From Pseudomonadota bacterium (GTDB lineage: Bacteria; Pseudomonadota; Gammaproteobacteria; Burkholderiales; Burkholderiaceae_C), in contig JAEXBL010000224.1 in NCBI GenBank assembly GCA_023394015.1, positions 1 through 10,775 of the forward strand: a stretch of 10,775 bases of DNA, written 5' to 3'. The notes beneath the pieces are model-generated. The model did no database searches and was not told the origin of the DNA. It was given only the letters and a program-made list of their open reading frames with translations. This document shows positions 1 to 6,553 of the stretch, piece after piece. Position numbers and translations under genes: made by a program. The stretch's first letter is position 1. Each line of letters opens with the position of its first letter.

Positions 1-228
1 GGCCAGGGTGGCGCTGCTGCCGTCGCGCGACAGCGCGCCGGCCGTTCGCCGGGCCGCCACGGCCAATGGCTGCTTGCGCTGGGCCAGGGCCTGCTCGCGC
101 GCGGCGCGCAGGCGCTCGCTGATGTCGTGCGGCAGCGCCTCGGCCCCGGCCGACAGGCGGGCGGCCACGCGCAGGCCGAAGCGGTTTTGCAGGGTTTCGG
201 TGTGTGGTGCGAGGTGGTGGGTGTTCAT
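1..228 (-). CDS. DUF3619 family protein, N-terminal part (runs off the left edge)
   Basis: Read on the minus strand from ATG at 228-226, this frame stays open for 76 codons to the window edge. The protein begins MNTHHLAPHTETLQNRFGLR and continues with an Ala/Arg-rich amphipathic stretch containing LPHDISERLRAAREQAL. I recall this stretch as typical of DUF3619 proteins in Comamonadaceae; their function is not known to me. The start codon overlaps the stop of the upstream sigma-factor gene in an ATGA arrangement (228-225). An AGGGGA Shine-Dalgarno-like sequence lies about 8 bases upstream, inside the sigma gene. Both points support this start and translational coupling. In relatives, similar genes carry one membrane segment further on, which is outside this window. 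The coupling suggests a role linked to the sigma factor, but that is inference. The family assignment is moderately sure and the coding call is good. Confidence 0.75.
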   Translation of the reverse strand, partial: MNTHHLAPHTETLQNRFGLRVAARLSAGAEALPHDISERLRAAREQALAQRKQPLAVAARRTAGALSRDGSSATLA

Positions 229-791
229 GGCAGGATTCCCCTGGCGCGCAGCGCCTTGGCCAGCGCCTGGACTGCGCGCGAGCAGTGCGTCTTGACGCTG
301 CCCTCGGAACACCCCATGGCCGCCGCCGTTTCGGCAACATCCATTTCCTCCCAGTAACGCAGCAGAAACGCCTCGCGTTGACGGTTGGGCAGGGCCTGGA
401 TCTGCTGCTCGATCGCCTGCAGGATCTGGGCGCGCCGGGTCGCATCCTCGGCGCTCTCGGCCTGCTCCGAGTCGGCCGCGCCGGCAAACGCCTCCAGCAG
501 GTCGAAGTCGCCGTCGCCGTCGGGGCCCTCGAAGTCGCTCAGGTTGGAGAACAGGGCGTTGCGCGTCTTCTGGCGGCGGAACCAGTCCAGCGTGCTGTTC
601 GACAGAATGCGCTGAAACAGCGGCGGCAGCTCGGCCGGCGGCTTGTCGCCGTAGTGCATGGCCAGCTTCATCATGCTGTCCTGCACGATGTCCAGCGCCG
701 CGTCCTCGTCGCGCACCTGGTAGACGGTGCGCTTGAACGCCCGTTTCTCGACGCTTTTGAGGAAGTCGGAAAGTTCTTGTTCGGTGGCCAA
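225..791 (-). CDS. ECF-type RNA polymerase sigma factor
   Basis: A 188-residue protein with the two-domain layout of extracytoplasmic-function sigma factors, which direct RNA polymerase core to particular promoters. Region 2 spans roughly residues 8-75, with the core-binding stretch DIVQDSMMKLA at 34-44 and DWFRRQ at 69-74 (region 2.4, contact with the -10 element). An acidic linker (about 83-118) follows, then region 4 at about 128-180. Region 4 includes LPNRQREAFLLRYWEEM and a helix-turn-helix DVAETAAAMGCSEGSVKTH that would read the -35 element. The only plausible start is TTG at 791-789: an in-frame TGA lies upstream and no ATG lies between. No strong Shine-Dalgarno is visible. Its stop overlaps the ATG of the DUF3619 gene. 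No adjacent gene resembles a classic anti-sigma factor in the visible part, and the regulon cannot be inferred. It is divergent from ilvB with a 332-base spacer. Confidence 0.9.
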   Translation of the reverse strand: MATEQELSDFLKSVEKRAFKRTVYQVRDEDAALDIVQDSMMKLAMHYGDKPPAELPPLFQRILSNSTLDWFRRQKTRNALFSNLSDFEGPDGDGDFDLLEAFAGAADSEQAESAEDATRRAQILQAIEQQIQALPNRQREAFLLRYWEEMDVAETAAAMGCSEGSVKTHCSRAVQALAKALRARGILP

Positions 792-901
792 GGACGTCGT
801 ACGGCAAGACGCGTGTGGCGCAGAAGCCGCGGATCAGCGCAGGGACTCAGGAAGGGCGGCTGGTGGGCCGCCGCCGACGCGGCAACCCGTTTCTGGCGGC
901 G

Positions 902-910
902 ATTATGGCA
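902..910 (-). promoter_or_regulatory. Candidate extended -10 promoter for the sigma-factor operon
   Basis: On the minus strand this reads TGCCATAAT, an extended -10 (TGn plus CATAAT, 5 of 6 to TATAAT). No convincing -35 lies 17 bases upstream, as is common for extended -10 promoters. Transcription would start near 895 and give an untranslated leader of roughly 100 bases before the TTG start. A sigma-factor gene may instead use its own sigma, whose promoter motif I cannot recognise. Confidence 0.3.
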
Positions 911-959
911 CCCGGCAGCCAAAAGAATCCGCGCGGTGCTGGCAAACGCCATGTTGCAG

Positions 960-968
960 TGCGATAAT
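960..968 (+). promoter_or_regulatory. Candidate extended -10 promoter for ilvB
   Basis: TGCGATAAT is an extended -10 element (5 of 6 to TATAAT) on the plus strand. There is no good -35 at 17 bases. Transcription would begin near 975, giving a leader of about 150 bases ahead of the ilvB ATG. The leader contains a 10-bp palindrome TCCGGCCGGA (1004-1013) and a small AT-rich inverted repeat GAGAAATTCTC (about 1097-1107) just before the ribosome binding site. I see no terminator-like hairpin with a U-tract in it. The rest of the 792-1123 spacer shows nothing recognisable. Confidence 0.35.
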
Positions 969-1123
969 TCGCATTGCAGTCAAAAAAGGCAAACGGGTCA
1001 TCGTCCGGCCGGAGCTACTTTCGGTCCATGGCGCATGGCCTCAAGTCCTGAAGCGGCCTCACGAGGGCTGGCAAGGGGCACCCAAGGTTTTTCGTTAGAG
1101 AAATTCTCGAAAGGTTGATCAAA

Positions 1124-2902
1124 ATGGAAATCTCCAAAGCCGAAATCAAGTCGGCCGCTGCCGCTTCCTCGGGCAGCGACTCCTCCGAACTCCGTGGTGC
1201 CGAAATCCTCGTCAAGGCCTTGCAGGCCGAAGGCGTGAAGTACGTCTGGGGGTATCCCGGCGGCGCGGTGTTGCACATCTACGACGCGTTCTACAAGCAG
1301 GACACCATCCAGCACGTGCTGGTGCGCCACGAGCAGGCCGCCGTGCACGCCGCCGACGGCTATGCGCGTGCCACGGGCGACGTGGGCGTGGCGCTGGTCA
1401 CCTCCGGCCCCGGCGTGACCAACGCGGTCACCGGCATCGCCACGGCGTACATGGACTCGATCCCGATGGTGATCATCACCGGCCAGGTGCCCACCGCCGC
1501 CATCGGCTTGGACGCCTTCCAGGAATGCGACACCGTCGGCATCACCCGCCCGATCGTCAAGCACAACTTCCTGGTCAAGGACGTGCGCGACATGGCCGAG
1601 GTGATGAAGAAGGCCTTCCACATCGCGCGCTCGGGCCGCCCGGGGCCGGTGGTGGTCGATATCCCGAAGGACGTGTCCTTCAACAAGACCAGCTTCAAGG
1701 GCTATCCCGACAAGATCGAGATGCGCTCGTACAACCCGGTGCGCAAGGGCCACGGCGGGCAGATCCGCAAGGCGCTGCAGCTGCTGATGACGGCCAAGCG
1801 GCCCTACATCTACACCGGCGGCGGCGTGCTGCTGGCCGATGCCTGCGGCGAGCTGCGCACGTTGGTGGACATGCTGAACTACCCGGTCACCAACACGCTG
1901 ATGGGCCTGGGCGCGTTCCCGGCCACCGACCGGCGCTTCGTCGGCATGCTGGGCATGCACGGCACCTGGGAAGCCAACAACGCCATGCAGAACTGCGACG
2001 TGCTGCTGGCCGTGGGCGCGCGCTTCGACGACCGCGTGATCGGCAACCCCAAGCACTTCGCGCAGAACGAGCGCAAGATCATCCACATCGACATCGACCC
2101 GTCGAGCATCTCCAAGCGCGTCAAGGTCGACGTGCCCATCGTCGGCGACGTCAAGGACGTGCTGACCGACATGATCGGCATGCTGCGCGAGGCCGGCACC
2201 CGGCCCGACGAGGCGGCCCTGGCCGAGTGGTGGCAGACCATCGAAGGCTGGCGCAGCCGCGACTGCCTGAAGTACGACCGCGCCAACACCGACGTCATCA
2301 AGCCGCAGAAGGTCATCGAGACCCTGTGGGACATGACTAAGGACGCCGACGCCTACATCACCAGCGACGTCGGCCAGCACCAGATGTGGGCGGCGCAGTT
2401 CTACAAGTTCGATGAGCCGCGGCGCTGGATCAACTCCGGCGGCCTGGGCACCATGGGCGTGGGCATTCCCTACGCCATGGGCATCAAGCTGGCCAAACCC
2501 GAGAGCGAGGTGTATTGCGTGACGGGCGAGGGTTCGGTGCAGATGTGCATCCAGGAGCTGTCCACCTGCCTGCAGTACAACACGCCGATCAAGATCGTCT
2601 CGCTGAACAACCGCTACCTGGGCATGGTGCGCCAGTGGCAGGAGATCGAGTACTCCGGCCGCTACAGCCACAGCTACATGGACGCGCTGCCCAACTTCGT
2701 GAAGCTGGCCGAGGCCTACGGCCACGTCGGCATGCTGATCGAGCGCCCGCAGGACGTCGAACCGGCGCTGCGCGAGGCGCGCAAGCTGAAAGATCGAACG
2801 GTGTTCATGGACTTCCGCACCGACCCGACGGAAAACGTGTTCCCCATGGTGCAGGCCGGCAAGGGCATCACCGAGATGCTGCTGGGGGCCGAAGACCTTT
2901 GA
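1124..2902 (+). CDS. ilvB: Acetolactate synthase, large (catalytic) subunit
   Basis: The ThDP-dependent, FAD-containing cytoplasmic enzyme that condenses two pyruvates to 2-acetolactate, or pyruvate plus 2-ketobutyrate to acetohydroxybutyrate. This is the first common step of Val/Leu/Ile synthesis. The 592-residue length fits the family. The N-terminal pyrimidine-binding domain (about 24-190) carries [13 protein letters not shown] and catalytic Glu70 in [18 protein letters not shown]. The central FAD/NAD-like domain (about 215-355) has [12 protein letters not shown]. The C-terminal pyrophosphate-binding domain has the ThDP motif beginning TGEGS (Glu469) and ending about 26 residues later in LNNRYLG. 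This motif has GEG where GDG is the usual form. ATG at 1124 is chosen because GAAAGG at 1109-1114 gives a 9-base spacer, whereas a TTG at 1115 abuts the ribosome site. Its partner ilvH follows after 153 bases. The gene uses the same GC-rich codons as its neighbours. Confidence 0.97.
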   Translation: MEISKAEIKSAAAASSGSDSSELRGAEILVKALQAEGVKYVWGYPGGAVLHIYDAFYKQDTIQHVLVRHEQAAVHAADGYARATGDVGVALVTSGPGVTNAVTGIATAYMDSIPMVIITGQVPTAAIGLDAFQECDTVGITRPIVKHNFLVKDVRDMAEVMKKAFHIARSGRPGPVVVDIPKDVSFNKTSFKGYPDKIEMRSYNPVRKGHGGQIRKALQLLMTAKRPYIYTGGGVLLADACGELRTLVDMLNYPVTNTLMGLGAFPATDRRFVGMLGMHGTWEANNAMQNCDVLLAVGARFDDRVIGNPKHFAQNERKIIHIDIDPSSISKRVKVDVPIVGDVKDVLTDMIGMLREAGTRPDEAALAEWWQTIEGWRSRDCLKYDRANTDVIKPQKVIETLWDMTKDADAYITSDVGQHQMWAAQFYKFDEPRRWINSGGLGTMGVGIPYAMGIKLAKPESEVYCVTGEGSVQMCIQELSTCLQYNTPIKIVSLNNRYLGMVRQWQEIEYSGRYSHSYMDALPNFVKLAEAYGHVGMLIERPQDVEPALREARKLKDRTVFMDFRTDPTENVFPMVQAGKGITEMLLGAEDL

Positions 2903-2910
2903 AGCGGTTC

Positions 2911-2974
2911 AGCGTTGGGCGTTGAGGGTTGAGCGGCTTTCCGTCACGCTCAACGCCGAACGCTCAACGCTCAA
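2911..2974. repeat. Hairpin built of degenerate 7-bp repeats between ilvB and ilvH
   Basis: The left arm (2911-2935) and right arm (2947-2971) are inverted repeats. They match at 21 of 25 positions, 22 counting one G-T wobble, around an 11-base loop. Each arm is itself a 7-bp tandem repeat. On the left, units of consensus GCGTTGA start at 2912, 2919 and 2926. On the right, units of consensus CGCTCAA start at 2947, 2954, 2961 and 2968. No U-tract follows, so it is not a standard intrinsic terminator. It could lower ilvH expression, stabilise the ilvB message, or be a dispersed intergenic element. Confidence 0.85.
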
Positions 2975-3055
2975 CCTCCCCTAGATGAATCTATTGCCTG
3001 CCAAGCCCGCCGCTTACCGGCTGCGGGGGAGGGCGGCGAGAAGAGGACTCGAGAC

Positions 3056-3547
3056 ATGAAACACATCATTGCCGTTCTGATTGAAAACGAGGCGGGCGCC
3101 CTGTCCCGCGTGGTGGGCCTGTTCTCGGCCCGTGGCTACAACATCGAATCGCTCATCGTCGCGCCGACCGAGGACGAAAGCCTCTCGCGCATGACCATCC
3201 AGACGCGCGGCTCCGAAGACACCATCGAGCAGATCACCAAGCACCTCAACCGCCTGATCGAGGTGGTGAAGGTGGTCGATTTGACCGAGGGCGCCTACAT
3301 CGAGCGCGAGCACATGATGGTGAAGGTGCGCGCCGTCGGCAAGGAGCGCGAGGAGATGAAGCGCATGGTGGACATCTTCCGCGGCCACATCATCGACGTC
3401 ACCGACAAGAGCTACACCATCGAGCTGACCGGCGACCAGGCCAAGCACGACGCCTTCTTGGGCGCCATCGACAAGACCGCCATCCTGGAAACCGTGCGCA
3501 CCGGTGCCAGCGGCATCGGGCGCGGCGAGCGCTTGCTCCGGGTCTGA
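3056..3547 (+). CDS. ilvH: Acetolactate synthase, small (regulatory) subunit
   Basis: A 163-residue regulatory subunit that activates IlvB and confers feedback inhibition by valine; its length matches E. coli IlvH/IlvN. The N-terminal ACT domain (about 2-76) has the pattern ENEAGALSRV...RGYNIESL. It keeps Asn11, Gly14 and Asn29, positions whose mutation in E. coli IlvH is known to relieve valine inhibition, so this enzyme is predicted to be valine-sensitive. The C-terminal domain (about 80-160) includes EREHMMVKV and IFRGHIIDVTDKSYTIELTG. A purine-rich AGAGGA lies about 9 bases before the ATG. It follows ilvB in the same direction and is probably co-transcribed, although the intervening hairpin could reduce read-through. 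The next gene is a toxin-antitoxin module rather than ilvC, which is unusual. Confidence 0.97.
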   Translation: MKHIIAVLIENEAGALSRVVGLFSARGYNIESLIVAPTEDESLSRMTIQTRGSEDTIEQITKHLNRLIEVVKVVDLTEGAYIEREHMMVKVRAVGKEREEMKRMVDIFRGHIIDVTDKSYTIELTGDQAKHDAFLGAIDKTAILETVRTGASGIGRGERLLRV

Positions 3548-3574
3548 CCCACAGGGTTCTTTGGAGGATCCACC

Positions 3575-3799
3575 ATGTCCATCACCTTCGAAGTGCTTGA
3601 ATCCGAGGTTTTGCGTCTTTCCACGGCCCAGCGCGCGCTGTTACTTGACCGTCTGGTGGCCAGCCTGGAGCAGGATCAGGCTTGGGAAGAGGCGTGGAGC
3701 CGCGAGGCCGATCGCCGTGAAGCTGCCATTGCCGCCGGCGAGTCCGAGTGGCTTTCGGGGCCGGACGTGGTGGCTCAACTGCGGGCCGACCTGGCGTGA
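3575..3799 (+). CDS. Addiction-module antitoxin (type II toxin-antitoxin)
   Basis: A 74-residue acidic helical protein with LSTAQRALLLDRLVASLE near the N-terminus and a C-terminal part with W..EADRREAAIAAGES and DVVAQLRADLA. This pattern is that of the small 'putative addiction module component' antitoxins (Pfam Unstab_antitox, TIGR02574), which neutralise RelE/ParE-fold toxins encoded next to them. A strong ribosome site TTGGAGGA (3561-3568) sits 6 bases before the ATG. Its stop overlaps the toxin start (GTGA, 3796-3799), so the pair is translationally coupled, as expected when antitoxin must be made first. It begins only 27 bases after ilvH with no visible promoter of its own, so expression may depend on ilv transcription. 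The sequence is slightly less GC-biased than the flanking ilv genes by eye, consistent with acquisition. DNA-binding autoregulation cannot be judged from sequence. Confidence 0.85.
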   Translation: MSITFEVLESEVLRLSTAQRALLLDRLVASLEQDQAWEEAWSREADRREAAIAAGESEWLSGPDVVAQLRADLA

Positions 3800-4088
3800 G
3801 CCATGTGCTCAGCACGGAAGCTCGGCAGGAGCTGACGGAGGCCGTGCGCTTCTATCGTCGGCAGGCCAGTGCGGCGGTGGCAGCGTCCTTCATCTCGGAA
3901 TTCGAGCGCGTGGCACAGGTGCTGACCCGTTTCCCCGACATTGGCACACCGATCAGCAGCAAGTGGCGCATGTTCCCGCTGCGGCGGTTCCCCTATTCGT
4001 TGATCTACAGTGAGGCGGAAGCAGGCATCCGCATCGTGGCCGTGGCGCATCAGCGGCGGCGGCCCGGTTATTGGATGGAGCGCCCCTG

Positions 4089-4089
<1 letters not shown>
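3796..4089 (+). CDS. RelE/ParE-family toxin (type II toxin-antitoxin)
   Basis: A 97-residue protein from GTG at 3796, overlapping the antitoxin stop. The layout fits the RelE/ParE fold (Pfam ParE_toxin). Two N-terminal helices contain EARQELTEAVRFYRRQA and ASFISEFERVAQVL. Then comes FPDIGTPI, followed by a basic beta-sheet core with RMFPLRRFPYSLIY and IRIVAVAHQRRRPGYW. The motif FPY.LIY...I.I.AVAH..R.P.YW is characteristic. Known members either cleave mRNA on the ribosome or poison gyrase, and the sequence alone does not say which. An upstream ATG-like start at 3748 would lie inside the antitoxin gene in another frame and lacks the family's N-terminus, so the coupled GTG is preferred. Ending 87 bases before ilvC, it completes a cassette that separates ilvC from ilvBH. 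The gene looks intact. Confidence 0.87.
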
Positions 4090-5193
<1,104 letters not shown>

Positions 5194-5277
5194 GCCAGCG
5201 CCGGTGGCGCTTGCGCGCCATCGCGGCAAGTCGAGCACCCCGCGGTCTGGCCAGGCCAGGTCGCCGGGTTCGAGAAG

Positions 5278-5305
5278 AGGCCCGCGCCTTGCGCCGGGCC
5301 TTTTT
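5278..5305 (+). terminator. Rho-independent terminator after ilvC
   Basis: AGGCCCG (5278-5284) pairs with CGGGCCT (5295-5301), a 7-bp GC-rich stem that can gain two more pairs with a bulge. It is followed directly by TTTTT (5301-5305). It lies 85 bases after the ilvC stop and would end the ilv transcript before pssA. Just after the stop there is also a small hairpin, AGCGCC-GGT-GGCGCT (5197-5211), without a U-tract. Confidence 0.85.
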
Positions 5306-5345
5306 CGTTCCCATGATGCCGATGGCGCGCCACGGCGGCCGCTGC

Positions 5346-5418
5346 AACCGCAGCGCTATTGTTATTGTTTTGATAGCTGCCTGTGCTTGCGCGGCGGGCG
5401 CCAAAGACTGATTCGATG
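5346..5418. repeat. Possible degenerate copy of a dispersed Comamonadaceae intergenic repeat
   Basis: The stretch TTGTTTTGATAGCTGCCTG and the following CTTGCGCGGCG...GCGCC segment resemble, from memory, an intergenic repeat common in Comamonadaceae genomes (TTTTGATAGCTGC...GCGCTTG... with a partial inverted arm). This copy's second arm appears decayed. It sits between the ilvC terminator and pssA. Only one copy is seen in the window, so repetition itself is not demonstrated here. Confidence 0.35.
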
Positions 5419-5431
5419 CCTTCTTTGCCAG

Positions 5432-5437
5432 TAGAAT
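5432..5437 (+). promoter_or_regulatory. Candidate -10 element just upstream of pssA
   Basis: TAGAAT matches TATAAT at 5 of 6 positions and lies 8 bases before the chosen pssA ATG. The hexamer 17 bases upstream (TGATTC) is a poor -35. If used, transcription would start almost at the ATG and give a leaderless or nearly leaderless message. This fits the lack of a Shine-Dalgarno there. The alternative is a promoter further upstream in the AT-rich patch around 5350-5375. Confidence 0.3.
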
Positions 5438-5445
5438 CGCAACCC

Positions 5446-6306
5446 ATGGTCAACGATTCCGACGACGCCGTCATGCCGCGCAAGCCGCGCAAGGGCATTT
5501 ACGTGCTGCCCAACCTGGTCACGCTGGGGGCCTTGTTCGGCGGCTTTTTCGGCATCGTCATGGGCATCAACGGACGCTTCGACCTGGCCACGGCCGGCGT
5601 CTTCGCGGCCATGGTGCTCGACAGCCTGGACGGCCGCGTGGCGCGCATGACCGGCACGCAAAGCGCCTTTGGGGAGCAGATGGATTCGCTGGCCGACATG
5701 GTCAGCTTCGGCGCCGCGCCGGCGCTGCTGGCCTACGAATGGGCGCTGCGCCCGCTGGGCCGCTGGGGCTGGATCGCGGCCTTCGTCTACTGTGCCTGCG
5801 CCGCGCTGCGGCTGGCGCGCTTCAACGTCAACACCGCGGTGGTGGACAAGCGCTACTTCCAGGGACTGCCGTCGCCCGCCGCCGCGGCGCTGGTGGCCGG
5901 CTTCATCTGGCTGACCAGCGCCATGCTCGGCTCGCAGCGCGAGGTGCCGCTGTTTCGCGATCTGATCTCGGTGTTCGGCGGCGAGCCGCTGGCGCGTGGC
6001 GATTTGTCGTGGATCACCTTCGCCATCACCCTGTTCGCCGGCCTGACCATGGTGACCAACGTGCCCTACTACAGCTTCAAGGACTTCGGCGGCCGCCGCA
6101 GCGTGCCCTTCGTGGTGCTGGTGGCGATCGCGTTGCTGTTCGCCGTCATCAGCATCGAGCCGGCCACCATGCTGTTCGGGCTGTTCGTCGGCTACGCGCT
6201 GTCGGGCTACGTCGTCTATGCGTGGCGGCGCGCCAAGGGCGAGCCGGTGAGCATCGTCAGCACCTCGACCGACGAGCCGGACGAGCGCGGGCTGCACCAC
6301 GATTGA
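5446..6306 (+). CDS. pssA: CDP-diacylglycerol--serine O-phosphatidyltransferase
   Basis: An integral inner-membrane enzyme of the CDP-alcohol phosphotransferase family. It makes phosphatidylserine, the precursor of phosphatidylethanolamine, from CDP-diacylglycerol and serine. The full family signature D-G-x2-A-R-x8-G-x3-D-x3-D is present, from Asp62-Gly63 through Ala66-Arg67, Gly76 and Asp80 to Asp84. The protein has several hydrophobic segments before and after it, for example about 24-42, 47-58, 210-235 and 240-265. A basic N-terminus, MPRKPRKGIYVLPNL, leads into the first segment. It is 286 residues long from ATG 5446. In-frame ATGs at 5416 and 5473 are alternatives; 5446 gives the N-terminus I recall for relatives (short acidic stretch, then MPRK). 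No ribosome site is convincing at any of them. Its place between ilvC and leuA is a conserved arrangement in Burkholderiales as I recall it, with no biochemical link evident. Confidence 0.93.
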   Translation: MVNDSDDAVMPRKPRKGIYVLPNLVTLGALFGGFFGIVMGINGRFDLATAGVFAAMVLDSLDGRVARMTGTQSAFGEQMDSLADMVSFGAAPALLAYEWALRPLGRWGWIAAFVYCACAALRLARFNVNTAVVDKRYFQGLPSPAAAALVAGFIWLTSAMLGSQREVPLFRDLISVFGGEPLARGDLSWITFAITLFAGLTMVTNVPYYSFKDFGGRRSVPFVVLVAIALLFAVISIEPATMLFGLFVGYALSGYVVYAWRRAKGEPVSIVSTSTDEPDERGLHHD

Positions 6307-6363
6307 TGGGCTCGGTCATTCGGGCTTGGTGTAATCCCCAGTGCGCAGGCTCAGGAAATCCTG

Positions 6364-6372
6364 TGCTACATT
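6364..6372 (+). promoter_or_regulatory. Candidate extended -10 promoter of the leuA leader
   Basis: TGCTACATT is an extended -10 (TGn plus TACATT, 4 of 6 to TATAAT) without a recognisable -35 at 17 bases. Transcription would start around 6379, only a few bases before the leader-peptide ATG at 6382. No Shine-Dalgarno precedes that ATG, so the leader peptide may be read from a leaderless transcript end. Promoter calls by eye in GC-rich DNA are uncertain. Confidence 0.35.
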
Positions 6373-6381
6373 GCTTGCCTC

Positions 6382-6435
6382 ATGAACAAGTCGCTGGCAC
6401 TACTACTGGCAACGCCGAACGGGCGGGATCGGTAG
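6382..6435 (+). CDS. leuL: leu operon leader peptide
   Basis: A 17-codon reading frame, MNKSLALLLATPNGRDR, ends in TAG. It has four leucines within five residues (CTG GCA CTA CTA CTG), including two adjacent CTA codons, which are rare in the GC-rich genes around it. It lies upstream of leuA and is followed by a classic attenuator. This is the architecture of leader peptides that sense charged leucyl-tRNA: slow reading of the Leu codons leaves the downstream antiterminator segment free, while reading to the stop at 6433 covers it. Translation starts at ATG 6382, with no Shine-Dalgarno. The peptide itself probably has no other job. The identification rests on codon content, position and RNA structure, not on peptide homology. 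Confidence 0.83.
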   Translation: MNKSLALLLATPNGRDR

Positions 6436-6488
6436 CGCGCGCGACTTTTTCCTGTAAAGGCCCGTTTGCACCCGCAGCGGGCCTTTTT
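6388..6488 (+). promoter_or_regulatory. Ribosome-dependent leu attenuator (antiterminator and terminator)
   Basis: Three pairings can be drawn. The protector pairs AAGTCGC (6388-6394) with GCGACTT (6441-6447), 7 bp, bracketing the Leu codons. The antiterminator pairs 6416-6424 with 6460-6468, 9 bp with one G-U, and a core AACGGGC/GCCCGTT. The terminator pairs AAAGGCCCG (6456-6464) with CGGGCCTTT (6478-6486), 9 bp, with a run of five T at 6484-6488. Antiterminator and terminator share 6460-6464 and exclude each other. A ribosome stalled on the CTA/CTG codons (6400-6408) would leave 6416-6424 free, giving read-through into leuA. A ribosome at the stop codon (6433) would cover that segment, giving termination. 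Without translation, the protector traps the segment and favours termination. Confidence 0.82.
6456..6488 (+). terminator. Attenuator terminator upstream of leuA
   Basis: A perfect 9-bp stem (6456-6464 with 6478-6486), with a 13-base loop and a five-T run overlapping its 3' end. It lies 21 bases after the leader-peptide stop and 65 bases before the leuA ATG. It could alternatively end pssA transcripts as well, as pssA has no other terminator in this gap. Confidence 0.85.
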
Positions 6489-6553
6489 GTTTGCCTTCCA
6501 GAACACTTTTCGCTCGCGGGATCCCAGCACTTTTCTTCGGAGTAATCCTCACC

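Noticed and set aside
1004..1013. Perfect 10-bp palindrome TCCGGCCGGA in the ilvB leader as a possible operator
   Set aside because: Short GC palindromes are common in DNA of this composition, there is only one copy, and I know no regulator with this site.
204..1118. 304-codon plus-strand frame over the sigma-factor gene and spacer
   Set aside because: Antisense to the clearly recognisable sigma factor. Its product is low-complexity Gln/Arg/Leu-rich and it ends just before ilvB without its own ribosome site.
998..2725. 575-codon open frame on the minus strand across ilvB
   Set aside because: It is the antisense shadow of ilvB in high-GC DNA: composition dominated by His, Val, Ala, Asp and Gly, no family resemblance, and it overlaps a certain gene over its whole length. 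The same applies to long minus frames over ilvC, pssA, leuA and pbpG.
6491..6553. TTG at 6491 as the start of leuA (21 extra residues)
   Set aside because: It lies directly after the attenuator U-tract and has no ribosome site, and the extra residues do not match the usual LeuA N-terminus. ATG 6554 has GGAG upstream.
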